The notes under the pieces: model-generated | What the model was told of the DNA's origin: nothing | The model's input: the letters and a program-made list of their open reading frames with translations, nothing else | Database searches by the model: none | NCBI GenBank assembly: GCA_963771845.1 | Contig: CAVYVC010000030.1 | Location: forward strand, 1 to 64,000 | Source: VAZQ01 sp963771845 | GTDB lineage: Bacteria; Pseudomonadota; Alphaproteobacteria; Rhizobiales; Xanthobacteraceae | Direction of reading: 5' to 3' | Length of the DNA: 64,000 bases | Made by a program: the position numbers and the translations under genes | Shown: in pieces, positions 43,394 to 52,228 of the stretch | Position numbering within the stretch: the stretch's first letter is position 1 | Layout of the letters: the number at the start of each line of letters is the position of its first letter

Positions 43394-44563
43394 ATGCCCC
43401 AGCTCCTTGTTGCACTCGCCTTGTTCGCTATGTTGTTTCTGGGCGGTGCTTCGGCGCACGCCCAGCAGCCGGTCAAGATCGGCCTGATCAATGTCCTTTC
43501 CGGCCAATTCGCCGACGCCGGCATTCAACTCGACAACGGCATCAAGACTTACATTCAACAACACGGCGACACGGTTGCGGGCAAGAAGATCGAGCTTATC
43601 CGTCGCGACGTGGGCGGTCCCGCTCCCGATGTGGCGAAGCGCCTGACGCAAGAGCTTGTCGTGCGCGACAACGTCGACATACTCGCAGGATTCCTGCTCA
43701 CACCCAATGCGCTCGCCGCGGCCGATGTGTCGGCGCAAGCAAAGAAATTCATGGTGGTGATGAATGCCGCGACCTCCATCATCGTCACCAAGTCGCCGTA
43801 CATGATTCGCACATCCGTGACATTGCCGCAGGTGATGGACACGTTTGGCACATGGGCGGCCAAGCATGGAATAAAGCAATGCTATACCATGGTCACCGAC
43901 TACGGGCCCGGACACGATTCCGAGGCGGCATTTCAAGGCGCCTTCAAAAAAGCCGGCGGTGAAATCATAGGATCGGTTCGCTTCCCCATTGCCAATCCGG
44001 ATTTCTCGGCCTTCGTTCAACGCGCCAAGGATCTCAATCCGGAATGCATCTACATTTTCATTCCGGGGGGCGCTCAACCGGCTGCGCTGGGGAAAGCATT
44101 TGCCGAGCGGGGTATCGATATCACGAAGACCAAAGTGCTCGGGTCAGGGGAGACGACTTCGGAGCAGGCGCTCAAGACCATGGGAGACAGCGCGCTTGGC
44201 ATCATCTCCGCGTGGCACTACGACTACAAGAGCACCGCGCCGCTCAATGTGGAGTTCGTGAAGGTCTTCAATCAAATGCATGGCCGCAACCCGGACTTTT
44301 TCTCGATCGGCGGTTATGACGGCATGCATGCCATTTACGAGACGCTCAAGAAGACCGGCGGCAACACCGACGGCGACGCCCTGATCAACGCCGCCAAAGG
44401 ACTGAAATGGGAGAGCCCGCGCGGTCCGATGTCCATTGATCCGGCTACGCGTGACGTGGTGCAGACGATCTATATCCGGCGGGTGCAGAAAGTCGGGGAC
44501 GAGCTCGTCAATGTCCCATTCGACAAGATCGAAAACGTCAAAGATCCGACGCGCGGCGGCTGA
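43394..44563 (+). CDS. Branched-chain-amino-acid-type ABC substrate-binding protein 1 (LivK-like)
   Basis: A 389-residue periplasmic protein of the Leu/Ile/Val-binding family (Peripla_BP_6). The start ATG 43394 follows gggagga. The signal peptide ends near ASAHAQ. The first mature strand is VKIGLINVLSGQFADAGIQ; then DVAKRLTQELVVRDNVDILAG and TDYGPGHDSEAAF. The C terminus IYIRRVQKVGDELVNVPFDKIENVKDP is common in soil-bacterial members that bind aromatic acids or other organic acids. Its stop overlaps the start of a close paralogue. First gene of a six-gene operon. Confidence 0.93.
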   Translation: MPQLLVALALFAMLFLGGASAHAQQPVKIGLINVLSGQFADAGIQLDNGIKTYIQQHGDTVAGKKIELIRRDVGGPAPDVAKRLTQELVVRDNVDILAGFLLTPNALAAADVSAQAKKFMVVMNAATSIIVTKSPYMIRTSVTLPQVMDTFGTWAAKHGIKQCYTMVTDYGPGHDSEAAFQGAFKKAGGEIIGSVRFPIANPDFSAFVQRAKDLNPECIYIFIPGGAQPAALGKAFAERGIDITKTKVLGSGETTSEQALKTMGDSALGIISAWHYDYKSTAPLNVEFVKVFNQMHGRNPDFFSIGGYDGMHAIYETLKKTGGNTDGDALINAAKGLKWESPRGPMSIDPATRDVVQTIYIRRVQKVGDELVNVPFDKIENVKDPTRGG

Positions 44564-45759
44564 TGCGCGGGGTTGCGGCTATGCGAAAAGCTTTCGCCGG
44601 CCTGCTCTCGATCGCTGTGGCGGCATTGGCCGCCACCTGCGCGGCCGCGCAACAACCCGTAAAGGTCGGGGTGATCCTGGCCTATTCCGGCCAGTTTGCC
44701 GATCCGTCCGCCCAGATGGACAATGGCATCAAGCTCTACCTTGCCCAGCATGGAGACGGCGTGGCGGGGCGAAAGATCGAGCTTCTTCGCAAGGACACCG
44801 GCGGTATCGCTCCCGATATTGCCAAGCGCCTGGCGCAGGAGCTGATCGTGCGCGACAAGGCGGACATGCTCGCCGGTTTTGCTCTCACGCCCAATGCGCT
44901 CGCCGCGGGCGACGTATCCGCGCAAGCGAAAAAATTCATGGTCAACATGAACGCGGCGACCGCGATCATCACGACAAAGTCGCCCTACATGGTGCGCACC
45001 TCGTTCACGGTGCCGCAGCTCAATGAAACGCTCGGCGTCTGGGCCTACAGGAATGGCATACGCAGAGCCTACACCATGGTGTCGGACTTCGGGCCCGGGC
45101 ATGACGGCGAAGCCGCTTTTCAAAAGGGCTTCAAGGGAGCAGGGGGCGAAATTGTCGGCTCGGCACGATACCCGGTGGCGAACCAGGATTTTTCGGCGTT
45201 CGTGCAGCGGGCGAGAGACAGCAATGCGGAAGCGATTTACATCTGGACCCCGGGCGGCCCGCAACCCGCGGCAATCGGCAAGGCTTTGGCCGAGCGCGGG
45301 ATCGACCCGCTCAGGACCAAGGTTCTTGGTCAGGGCGAATTGACCTCGGAAGATGCGCTCAGGAGCATGGGAGAGGCGGGTATCGGGATCATCACCGCCT
45401 TTCACTACGACTTCAATCATTCCTCTGCTTTGAACTCGGCTTTCGTGCGCAGTTATAAGGAAGCGTTCGGACGCAATCCCGACATGTTTTCGGTCGGAGC
45501 CTATGACGGCATGCACGTGATCTACGAGGCGCTCAAGAAGACCGGCGGCAACACCGACGGCGAGGCTCTCGTTTCGGCGGCCAAGGGCATGAGCTGGGAG
45601 AGTCCCCGGGGCCCGATGTCGATCGATCCGGAAACGCGCGACGTCATTCAGACGGTCTACATTCGGCGGGTCGAGAAGGTCGGCGGCGAGTTGCGCAATG
45701 TCGAGTTCGACAAAGTCGAGAATGTGAAAGACCCATTCAAGGCTGCGATGAAGAACTGA
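44563..45759 (+). CDS. Branched-chain-amino-acid-type ABC substrate-binding protein 2 (LivK-like paralogue)
   Basis: A 398-residue paralogue of the preceding gene, aligned end to end with it. ATG 44563 overlaps the previous stop (TGATG), suggesting coupled translation; ATG 44581 would start the signal peptide more tightly (MRKAFAGLLSIAVAALAATC..AAAQ). It contains VKVGVILAYSGQFADPSAQMD, SDFGPGHDGEAAFQ and DVIQTVYIRRVEKVGGELRN. The ligand-binding regions differ in several positions, so the two probably widen the ligand range of the shared permease. livH follows 52 bases later. Confidence 0.92.
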   Translation: MRGVAAMRKAFAGLLSIAVAALAATCAAAQQPVKVGVILAYSGQFADPSAQMDNGIKLYLAQHGDGVAGRKIELLRKDTGGIAPDIAKRLAQELIVRDKADMLAGFALTPNALAAGDVSAQAKKFMVNMNAATAIITTKSPYMVRTSFTVPQLNETLGVWAYRNGIRRAYTMVSDFGPGHDGEAAFQKGFKGAGGEIVGSARYPVANQDFSAFVQRARDSNAEAIYIWTPGGPQPAAIGKALAERGIDPLRTKVLGQGELTSEDALRSMGEAGIGIITAFHYDFNHSSALNSAFVRSYKEAFGRNPDMFSVGAYDGMHVIYEALKKTGGNTDGEALVSAAKGMSWESPRGPMSIDPETRDVIQTVYIRRVEKVGGELRNVEFDKVENVKDPFKAAMKN

Positions 45760-45811
45760 TGGATTATTTCCTGACGCCGGATAGTTTGGAAGCGCTGAAG
45801 CCACCAGCAGT

Positions 45812-46675
45812 ATGATTGCATCGGCCGTCGGCGTTCTGTTCGATGGGTTTGCCTACGGGATGCTGCTGTTTCTGTTGTCGGTGGGGCTCTCCGTCACTTT
45901 GGGCATGATGAATTTCGTCAACCTGGCGCATTGCAGCTTCGCCATGCTGGGGGGCTATGTTGCGGTCACCTTGACGAATGAATATCGCTGGCCGTTTCTG
46001 GCCACGTTGCCGCTGGCATTCCTGACCGCGGCACTCGTGAGCATTGCGTTCGAGCGGGTCCTTTACAAACGTCTCTATGGAGCAAGCGACCTCGAGCAAT
46101 GCCTGCTGACGATCGGGATCGTGTTTGTTTCCGTGGCAGCGGCGGCCTATGTCTTCGGGACCGTTCAGCAAACTGTGGCGCTGCCGTCGTATTTGCGCGG
46201 CACGGTGGCAATCGCGCATCGGAGCTTCGGAGTTTATCGGCTGTTTCTGGTCGGCGTTTCGCTGCTGATCACGATCGGGCTGGTCGCGGCGCTTGAATAC
46301 ACGAGATTCGGCGCGCAGGTGCGCGCAGCGGTCGACAACCAGCGCATGGCGCGGGGCCTTGGCATCGATGTGGGTCGCGTGTTTGCTATCACTTTCGCGC
46401 TCGGCAGCGGGCTAGCGGGACTGGGCGGCGCGCTCGCGGTCGAGATCGTGGGACTCGATCACGCATTTGCCTTCACCTATCTCGTCTACGTCTTGATCGT
46501 GGTTGCCGTCGGGGGGCTCGGCTCGATCGGCGGCTCATTTGCGGCTGCGACCGTCCTTGGCATCAGCGACATGGCGGGCAAGTATTATTTTCCCGAGCTC
46601 GGCGCGTTTCTCATCTATTTCGTGATGATCACGCTCCTGATGTGGCGTCCGGCGGGGCTGTTCGGGAGACGTTGA
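45812..46675 (+). CDS. livH: ABC transporter permease, LivH type
   Basis: A 287-residue integral membrane permease. About eight hydrophobic segments: ASAVGVLFDGFAYGMLLFL and VGLSVTLGMMNFVNLAHCSFAMLG at the N terminus. The EAA-like cytoplasmic loop carries ARGLGIDVGRVFAITFALGSGLAGLGGAL, the permease signature of this family, near residue 190. It forms a heterodimer with LivM, encoded three bases downstream. The operon reads livK-livK-livH-livM-livG-livF. Confidence 0.94.
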   Translation: MIASAVGVLFDGFAYGMLLFLLSVGLSVTLGMMNFVNLAHCSFAMLGGYVAVTLTNEYRWPFLATLPLAFLTAALVSIAFERVLYKRLYGASDLEQCLLTIGIVFVSVAAAAYVFGTVQQTVALPSYLRGTVAIAHRSFGVYRLFLVGVSLLITIGLVAALEYTRFGAQVRAAVDNQRMARGLGIDVGRVFAITFALGSGLAGLGGALAVEIVGLDHAFAFTYLVYVLIVVAVGGLGSIGGSFAAATVLGISDMAGKYYFPELGAFLIYFVMITLLMWRPAGLFGRR

Positions 46676-46678
46676 ACG

Positions 46679-47668
46679 ATGACTTCCGGCGCGGTCAGCG
46701 AGCCGCAGCGCTATCTGGAAGCCGGCATCCGATGGCAGCCGCTTGAAATTGGTTTCTGGCTGGCAAGCCTGCTGCCGTTCTGGTTGACACCGAGCTACCT
46801 GGTGCTCGCAAGCCAGATCGCAATTACGGCGCTCTTTGCGCTCTCGCTTGATCTCATTCTAGGTTATGCGGGCATCGTCTCGCTTGGCCACGCAGCCTAT
46901 TTCGGATTCGGCTCCTACACCGCGGGCCTGATTGCGAAATGGGGCTGGGGCGAGCCGATCACGGGACTTGCGATCGCCGGGGTGGCCGCCGGGCTACTGG
47001 GATTTCTCACCAGCATTATCATCGCACGATTCCGGCATCTTGCGCTCATCATGATCACGCTCGGATTTGGCTTGCTGCTCGCCGAAGTGGCCAATAGCGC
47101 GAGCTGGCTCACGGGTGGCGCGGACGGGTTGCAGGGCGTGCGCATGTGGCAATTGTTGGGTCTCTTCCCGTTTGATCTCTACGGACGTGTCGCATACGCC
47201 TATTCACTGTGCGTGCTGTTGCTCGCATTTCTGCTGTCCCGGCGGCTGATCAATTCGCCGTTCGGATTGGCCTTGCGAGGGATTCGTGAAAGAGCAATCC
47301 GGATGCCGGCCATTGGGGCGCACAGTCCTGCCCACATTCGCAAGATCTACACCATCGCTGCCGTCATGGCAGGCGTCGCCGGCGCATTGCTGGCGCAGAC
47401 CACCGAGACAGTTTCGCTCGAGACGCTGGGCTTCCAGCGCTCCGCCGACGTGCTGGTCATTCTGATTCTGGGCGGGACGGGTCGGCTCTATGGCGGCATC
47501 GTTGGGGCCATCGTCTACATGGTCGCACGCGACCAGTTCTCCGGCATCAATCCGCAATACTGGTATTTCTGGATTGGTTTGCTGCTGATTGCGGTCGTGA
47601 TGTTTCTGCCCAACGGCATTCTCGGCGGGCTCGCGCGGCTCATCCCCCGGCGATGGAGGTCCGCGTGA
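46679..47668 (+). CDS. livM: ABC transporter permease, LivM type
   Basis: A 329-residue permease, starting three bases after livH and ending inside livG. The N-terminal EAGIRWQPLEIGFWLASLLP leads into about nine hydrophobic segments, with DLILGYAGIVSLGHAAYFGFGSYTAGLI near residues 58-85. The cytoplasmic loop GIRERAIRMPAIGAHSPAHIRKIYTIAAVMAGVAGALLAQ is the family signature; its usual NExRA motif reads RERAIR. It pairs with LivH. Confidence 0.94.
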   Translation: MTSGAVSEPQRYLEAGIRWQPLEIGFWLASLLPFWLTPSYLVLASQIAITALFALSLDLILGYAGIVSLGHAAYFGFGSYTAGLIAKWGWGEPITGLAIAGVAAGLLGFLTSIIIARFRHLALIMITLGFGLLLAEVANSASWLTGGADGLQGVRMWQLLGLFPFDLYGRVAYAYSLCVLLLAFLLSRRLINSPFGLALRGIRERAIRMPAIGAHSPAHIRKIYTIAAVMAGVAGALLAQTTETVSLETLGFQRSADVLVILILGGTGRLYGGIVGAIVYMVARDQFSGINPQYWYFWIGLLLIAVVMFLPNGILGGLARLIPRRWRSA

Positions 47669-48412
47669 GCACGCCCGCACTTTCCACGCGCGGACTGGAC
47701 AAGAGTTTCGGCTCCCTCGTCGTCGCAAAAGACATCACCTTTGAGCTTCCGCGCGGCGAGCGCTACGCGCTGATCGGCCCGAACGGCGCGGGAAAGACGA
47801 CGCTCATCAACCTGATGACGGGGATGCTCAAGCCCGACCGAGGGCAAATCTTTCTCGGGCCGGATGAGATCACGTCGCTTCCTCCCGCCCAGCGCGTCAG
47901 GCGCGGTCTGGTGCGCACGTTTCAGATCAATACGCTCTTTCCCCATCTCAACGCGCTTGAGGCGGTAACGCTCGCGGTATGTGAACGCCTCGGTTGCGCA
48001 GGTCAGTGGTGGCGCAAGCTGCCGTCGTACGGTGAAGCAATCGAGGAGGCATACGCAATCCTGTTGTCGCTCCAACTTGGGTCAAGCTGCTATCGGCAGA
48101 CCCATGAGCTTGCCTATGGCCAGCAGCGCCTCCTGGAGATCGCGCTCGCGCTCGCCACCAATCCGAAAGTGCTCCTGCTCGATGAGCCCGCAGCCGGCGT
48201 CCCCCAGGCCGAGAGCGCCGAGCTGTTTTCGGTCATCGCGGGGCTTTCGGAGACGATCACGGTGCTGTTCATCGAACACGACATGAATGTCGTATTTCGC
48301 TTCGCGCGGCGCATTATCGTGATGGTCGGGGGGCGAATTCTCCTGCAGGGGGCGCCGCAAGAAATTGCCGCCGACAAACGCGTGCGCGAGGTCTATCTCG
48401 GTGCAAGACACC

Positions 48413-48420
<8 letters not shown>
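47653..48420 (+). CDS. livG: ABC transporter ATP-binding protein, LivG type
   Basis: A 255-residue ATPase. Walker A is GPNGAGKTTL, the signature motif is the LivG-type variant ELAYGQQRLLEIALAL, and Walker B is VLLLDEPAAGV. The start ATG 47653 overlaps the last 16 bases of livM; a GTG at 47665 would be an alternative. The C-terminal QGAPQEIAADKRVREVYLG is the usual end of LivG. It drives import through the LivHM pore together with LivF. Confidence 0.94.
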
Positions 48421-49150
<730 letters not shown>

Positions 49151-49255
49151 ATGACGTTGCGCCGAGTTTTTCGTCCCGATGCAGCGCAGTAAGCCGAACC
49201 AATAAAGTCGATGATCGCAAGCGCCGTCGCTGCATATGGCGCCAGACAAGCCGCG

Positions 49256-49726
49256 CTATCCCTCTGCCGGGCTGCCCTTCGATTTCTTTGCTGACGCGGG
49301 CTGCGAGTTTTGTCGCGCGCGGCCGCGCTTGGTCGAGCGCAGCGCCACAAATTCGCGCAGAATTGCATCGTCGCCAGCCAGAAACCGACGGCCCCGCTCC
49401 CCCAGCCGATAGATCCCCCCGACCGGCTCCAACAGCCGCAGGCGGCTGATGAACGTGCTGTGGTCATAGAGAAAGCGCGGGTTGATCGTCTTGCCGCTGG
49501 CGTTCCACACCTTGCGGGCAAGCGTGCGAAGCTCACCGGTCAGGCGCTCGTCAATCCAGCGATCCGGATCCGACCAGTCATGGCAGGGCTCGGCCGAGCC
49601 GGCGTGATCAAACAGCGTGTTCATGAGATGGCGCACCTGTTCGACCGGCTCGCCATCGAGGATGCGCACAGCAGTCCCGATCTCGGCATAGGTGGGCGGG
49701 GACGGAACGACATCCGCTTTCTGCAT
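49256..49726 (-). CDS. Hypothetical protein, 156 residues, possible winged-helix domain
   Basis: No signal peptide or membrane segment. The order PPTYAEIGTAVRILDGEPVE, WIDERLTGELRTLARKVW, ISRLRLLEPVGGIYRLGERG and RRFLAGDDAILREF resembles a winged-helix module: helices followed by a short strand-turn-strand with a G-x-Y-x-L-x-x-x-G wing, as in Mrr-type N-terminal domains. No nuclease domain is attached. The C-terminal 25 residues are Lys/Arg/Ser-rich. It lies eight bases after a 77-residue gene in the same direction, so the two form a small operon. The function is not known; the DNA-binding idea is inference. Confidence 0.65.
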   Translation of the reverse strand: MQKADVVPSPPTYAEIGTAVRILDGEPVEQVRHLMNTLFDHAGSAEPCHDWSDPDRWIDERLTGELRTLARKVWNASGKTINPRFLYDHSTFISRLRLLEPVGGIYRLGERGRRFLAGDDAILREFVALRSTKRGRARQNSQPASAKKSKGSPAEG

Positions 49727-49734
49727 GGGCGACT

Positions 49735-49968
49735 TCAGAGCTTCTCGGCGATGAATTTGAGGATTTCCGCCGATTGCAGGTTGACTTCGGCATCGGTTCT
49801 GCCGGTGCCTTGCCCTTCGGCTTGAATCGCGCGGGCAACTGCCTCATCCAGAAGCACCCGCGCGGCTTCCTCCCGCGTCAACAGTCCCTTTTTTATCAGC
49901 GTGCGATAAAGCGCAATCGTGGCGGTAACTGCCGCCATCGTATATGCCGCGTCATGAAAAGTCGTCAT
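49735..49968 (-). CDS. Hypothetical protein, 77 residues
   Basis: Small helical protein: TTFHDAAYTMAAVTATIALY, then LIKKGLLTREEAARVLLDEAV and a C-terminal SAEILKFIAEKL. There is no clear signal peptide, though the first 20 residues are mildly hydrophobic. I do not recognise the family. It is followed after eight bases by the possible winged-helix gene, making a two-gene unit between the Liv operon (convergent) and a 66-residue gene. Confidence 0.65.
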   Translation of the reverse strand: MTTFHDAAYTMAAVTATIALYRTLIKKGLLTREEAARVLLDEAVARAIQAEGQGTGRTDAEVNLQSAEILKFIAEKL

Positions 49969-50120
49969 CGTTACGCATCATCCGGGGGATCGCGCGAATA
50001 GCCTGTGGCCACATTGCAACAGGCGGCGCCTAATCCAGATTTAGCTTACTACTTCGGCTTGAGTTCTTGCCGCGCAGCCGCAATACAGTTTGCCCTTGTT
50101 AGTAGCGTTGAGACGGCGTG

Positions 50121-50318
50121 ATGTCATCGTATTCAAAGTACTGCCGGGAGCAAGCCGCCGATTGCGCGCGGCGCGCCAGAATTGCGAACTCGCCGGAAGT
50201 TGCCGCGAACTGCCGCACGCTCCAGGAACGCTGGCTGAAATTTGCTGAACGGGCGGAAAAAGAAGGCAAGCGGCCGGTCTATTCGACCACTGCCGCCTTG
50301 GCCGCTCGTTCGTATTGA
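50121..50318 (+). CDS. Small conserved-type protein, 65 residues
   Basis: MSSYSKYCREQAADCARRAR, then SPEVAANCRTLQERWLKFAERAEKEG. This short Cys-containing helical pattern (YxxYCxxQAxDCARRA...W..LAE) occurs in many copies in Bradyrhizobium-type genomes, but no function is known to me. ATG 50121 is used; a GTG one codon earlier is possible. Confidence 0.7.
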   Translation: MSSYSKYCREQAADCARRARIANSPEVAANCRTLQERWLKFAERAEKEGKRPVYSTTAALAARSY

Positions 50319-50416
50319 AGGGCCGGCCATGACCGGGCTCTGACCAAGCAATCCGGCTTGTTCGAAGAGATGGGCCACCCGAACTCGGGTGCGCAAGCCC
50401 GCGGGTGACGGTCGTG

Positions 50417-51295
50417 CTAGGCGGTGCTGATCACGGCGTCTTCATATCTGCCGGATCCCATTCCGCTGTCGGCGAAAATGCCGTGCTCGGCAATCCACCG
50501 GAAGGTCTCCTCGTAAACCTCCTTGCTATAGGTCTCGAACACAAGACGCTCGCCCGGGCCCCAGCGGCGCGTGTCCATCTTGGCATGATAGCGCTCGGGA
50601 AATTCCTTCTTGTAGTAGTGCGTATAAAGATCGGGCCGCAGATCGATATCGCGCTGGGCACGGCGAAGCGCGCGGAAAAACTTGCGCAGATCCGATGGAT
50701 CGGGATCGCCGGTCACCATGGTTGCGATCATGAAAGTGGTATCGATGACTTTGCGGAAACCGAGCTGCTCGGCGAAGTAATAGGGTCCGCTAAAGAGGGC
50801 GGAAGCCTGCGCTTTCCCGTCAATGAGCTGATCGAGCCGGTGGAACAGCATTCCATCCGCGAACGTCAGATTGATCTTGTCCGCCGGCATGTATTGCTCG
50901 AGCGCCTGAATGGTCGAATAGTGGCTGCCGGACTGGTAGCCCACCGCAATGGGAACGCCGGCGAGATCGTCAGGCTTCTTGATCGGCGAGTCGGCGGGAA
51001 CAAACACGCCGGAAGGCGCCACCGAGTACACATCCGCGTAGAGCCGGCCGTTGCCCTTTGATGCCGCGACTCCGACAGTCCAATGGCAGGCGCAGCTCAC
51101 GTCGGAGGTGCGGCCGCGTTCGAAGGATTGCATGGCTCCGACCCGGTCACCCTTATAATGGTGGGCGCCATCGGTTGACTTGATCAATTCCTGGAAAACG
51201 TAATCGAGGCCTTCCCCTTTGAAATAGCCCTTCTCCTCGGCCACCCATTCCTGCAGGCGGAAGTGCGGCTCGATGATGAATTTGTCCTTGGCCAT
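50417..51295 (-). CDS. NMT1/TauA-like substrate-binding-fold protein without signal peptide
   Basis: A 292-residue protein with the periplasmic binding protein fold of the NitT/TauT group: HFRLQEWVAEEKGYFKGEGLDY, IKKPDDLAGVPIAVGYQSGSHYSTIQALE and RPDLYTHYYKKEFPERYHAKMDTRRW. But the chain begins MAKDKFIIEPHFRLQEW, with no hydrophobic export signal; the ATG 51295 has an excellent agaggagaga before it, so the start is firm. It may therefore be a cytoplasmic enzyme of this fold, as known for THI5-like and dihydroxyphthalate decarboxylase-like members. It sits downstream of a GntR/FCD regulator on the same strand, 42 bases apart. Confidence 0.85.
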   Translation of the reverse strand: MAKDKFIIEPHFRLQEWVAEEKGYFKGEGLDYVFQELIKSTDGAHHYKGDRVGAMQSFERGRTSDVSCACHWTVGVAASKGNGRLYADVYSVAPSGVFVPADSPIKKPDDLAGVPIAVGYQSGSHYSTIQALEQYMPADKINLTFADGMLFHRLDQLIDGKAQASALFSGPYYFAEQLGFRKVIDTTFMIATMVTGDPDPSDLRKFFRALRRAQRDIDLRPDLYTHYYKKEFPERYHAKMDTRRWGPGERLVFETYSKEVYEETFRWIAEHGIFADSGMGSGRYEDAVISTA

Positions 51296-51337
51296 TTCGT
51301 CTCTCCTCTTTCCTATTTGTTATTCCTGAGGGTGCCT

Positions 51338-52099
51338 TCAGCAGCAGGCCGGCCGGGCAAGCTGTTTATCGTGTTGCTCAGCAATGCGCCGCGCTGCGAT
51401 CATCTTGATGTGCTCGTCCATGAGGCGGCGAGCGGCCGCGCCATTGCGCATCTCAATGAGCGAGGCCAGTTCCCTGTGAACATCGAGAATACGTCGCGCC
51501 ACCTCGGCCGTCAGCGTCGGATTCTGCGCCGGCCAGGACACGTGCTGGAGCGAAATGAGCTGAACCACGAGGACGCGATTGTGCGAAGCTTCGGCAACAG
51601 CAAGATGAAATTCGCGACCCATGCGGGTGAAAGCGGTGACGTCCGCGATGCTCCGTTCTGCACCGGCAATAAACTGGCGCAATCGTGCGTGGTCCTGCGG
51701 CGTCGAATGGAGAGCGGCGAGCTCTGTGGCGAGGCACTCGACGGCGCGCTGCGCCTCCATAATCTCGCCGACCGACACCCCCGTGAGGTCAAGCTGCACG
51801 GCCAGTGCCTCGGCAAACAGCTTGGCATTGCCAGTGGCAATGCGCGCGCCACCGCCGGAGCCAACCTTGATCTCCACAATTCCTTGCGCCTCCAGCGTGC
51901 GGAGCGCATCACGCGCCACGATCCGGCTGACTGCAAATCGCTGCGCCAAGTCCTTTTCAGTCCCGAGAAAATCACCCGGCCGGAGCGCTTTGGCGAACAG
52001 CGCCTCCCGCACCTCGGCTACGATCCGGGTCGACAGGGTCGCTGGGCGAAACGGAACAACCTCGCGGTCGCCGGTTTGCATGGCCGGATGGAGCCGCAT
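51338..52099 (-). CDS. GntR-family transcriptional regulator, FadR/FCD subgroup
   Basis: A 253-residue repressor. ATG 52099, with gcgagg before it, is preferred over a TTG at 52117 and an ATG at 52081. The winged helix-turn-helix is STRIVAEVREALFAKALRPG, then GTEKDLAQRFAVSRIVARDALRTLEAQGIVEI. The FCD effector domain follows (about 100-235) with RMGREFHLAVAEASHNRVLV and a C-terminal H in MDEHIKMIAARR, the metal-binding pattern of acid-sensing members. It probably controls itself and the downstream binding-fold gene in response to an organic acid. Confidence 0.9.
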   Translation of the reverse strand: MRLHPAMQTGDREVVPFRPATLSTRIVAEVREALFAKALRPGDFLGTEKDLAQRFAVSRIVARDALRTLEAQGIVEIKVGSGGGARIATGNAKLFAEALAVQLDLTGVSVGEIMEAQRAVECLATELAALHSTPQDHARLRQFIAGAERSIADVTAFTRMGREFHLAVAEASHNRVLVVQLISLQHVSWPAQNPTLTAEVARRILDVHRELASLIEMRNGAAARRLMDEHIKMIAARRIAEQHDKQLARPACC

Positions 52100-52118
52100 A
52101 GCCTCGCTCGCTTGCAAT

Positions 52119-52134
52119 TATCATAAAGATGATA
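52119..52134. promoter_or_regulatory. Operator candidate for the GntR regulator
   Basis: tatcat-aaag-atgata is a perfect six-base inverted repeat with a four-base spacer, 20 bases upstream of the regulator start, in an AT-rich patch. It fits a GntR/FCD autoregulatory site. Confidence 0.5.
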
Positions 52135-52228
52135 TCTTTTTGCCGGGTTACGAGTCAATCCCCCGAATGCCGACATCCACCAACGCGGCAAGTGCCTGGA
52201 TTACTCCGCTCGCGCTATGGTCGGCGCT

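Noticed and set aside
44470..45804. 444-residue minus-strand frame in the Liv region
   Set aside because: Antisense of the two LivK paralogues; it only mirrors their similarity.
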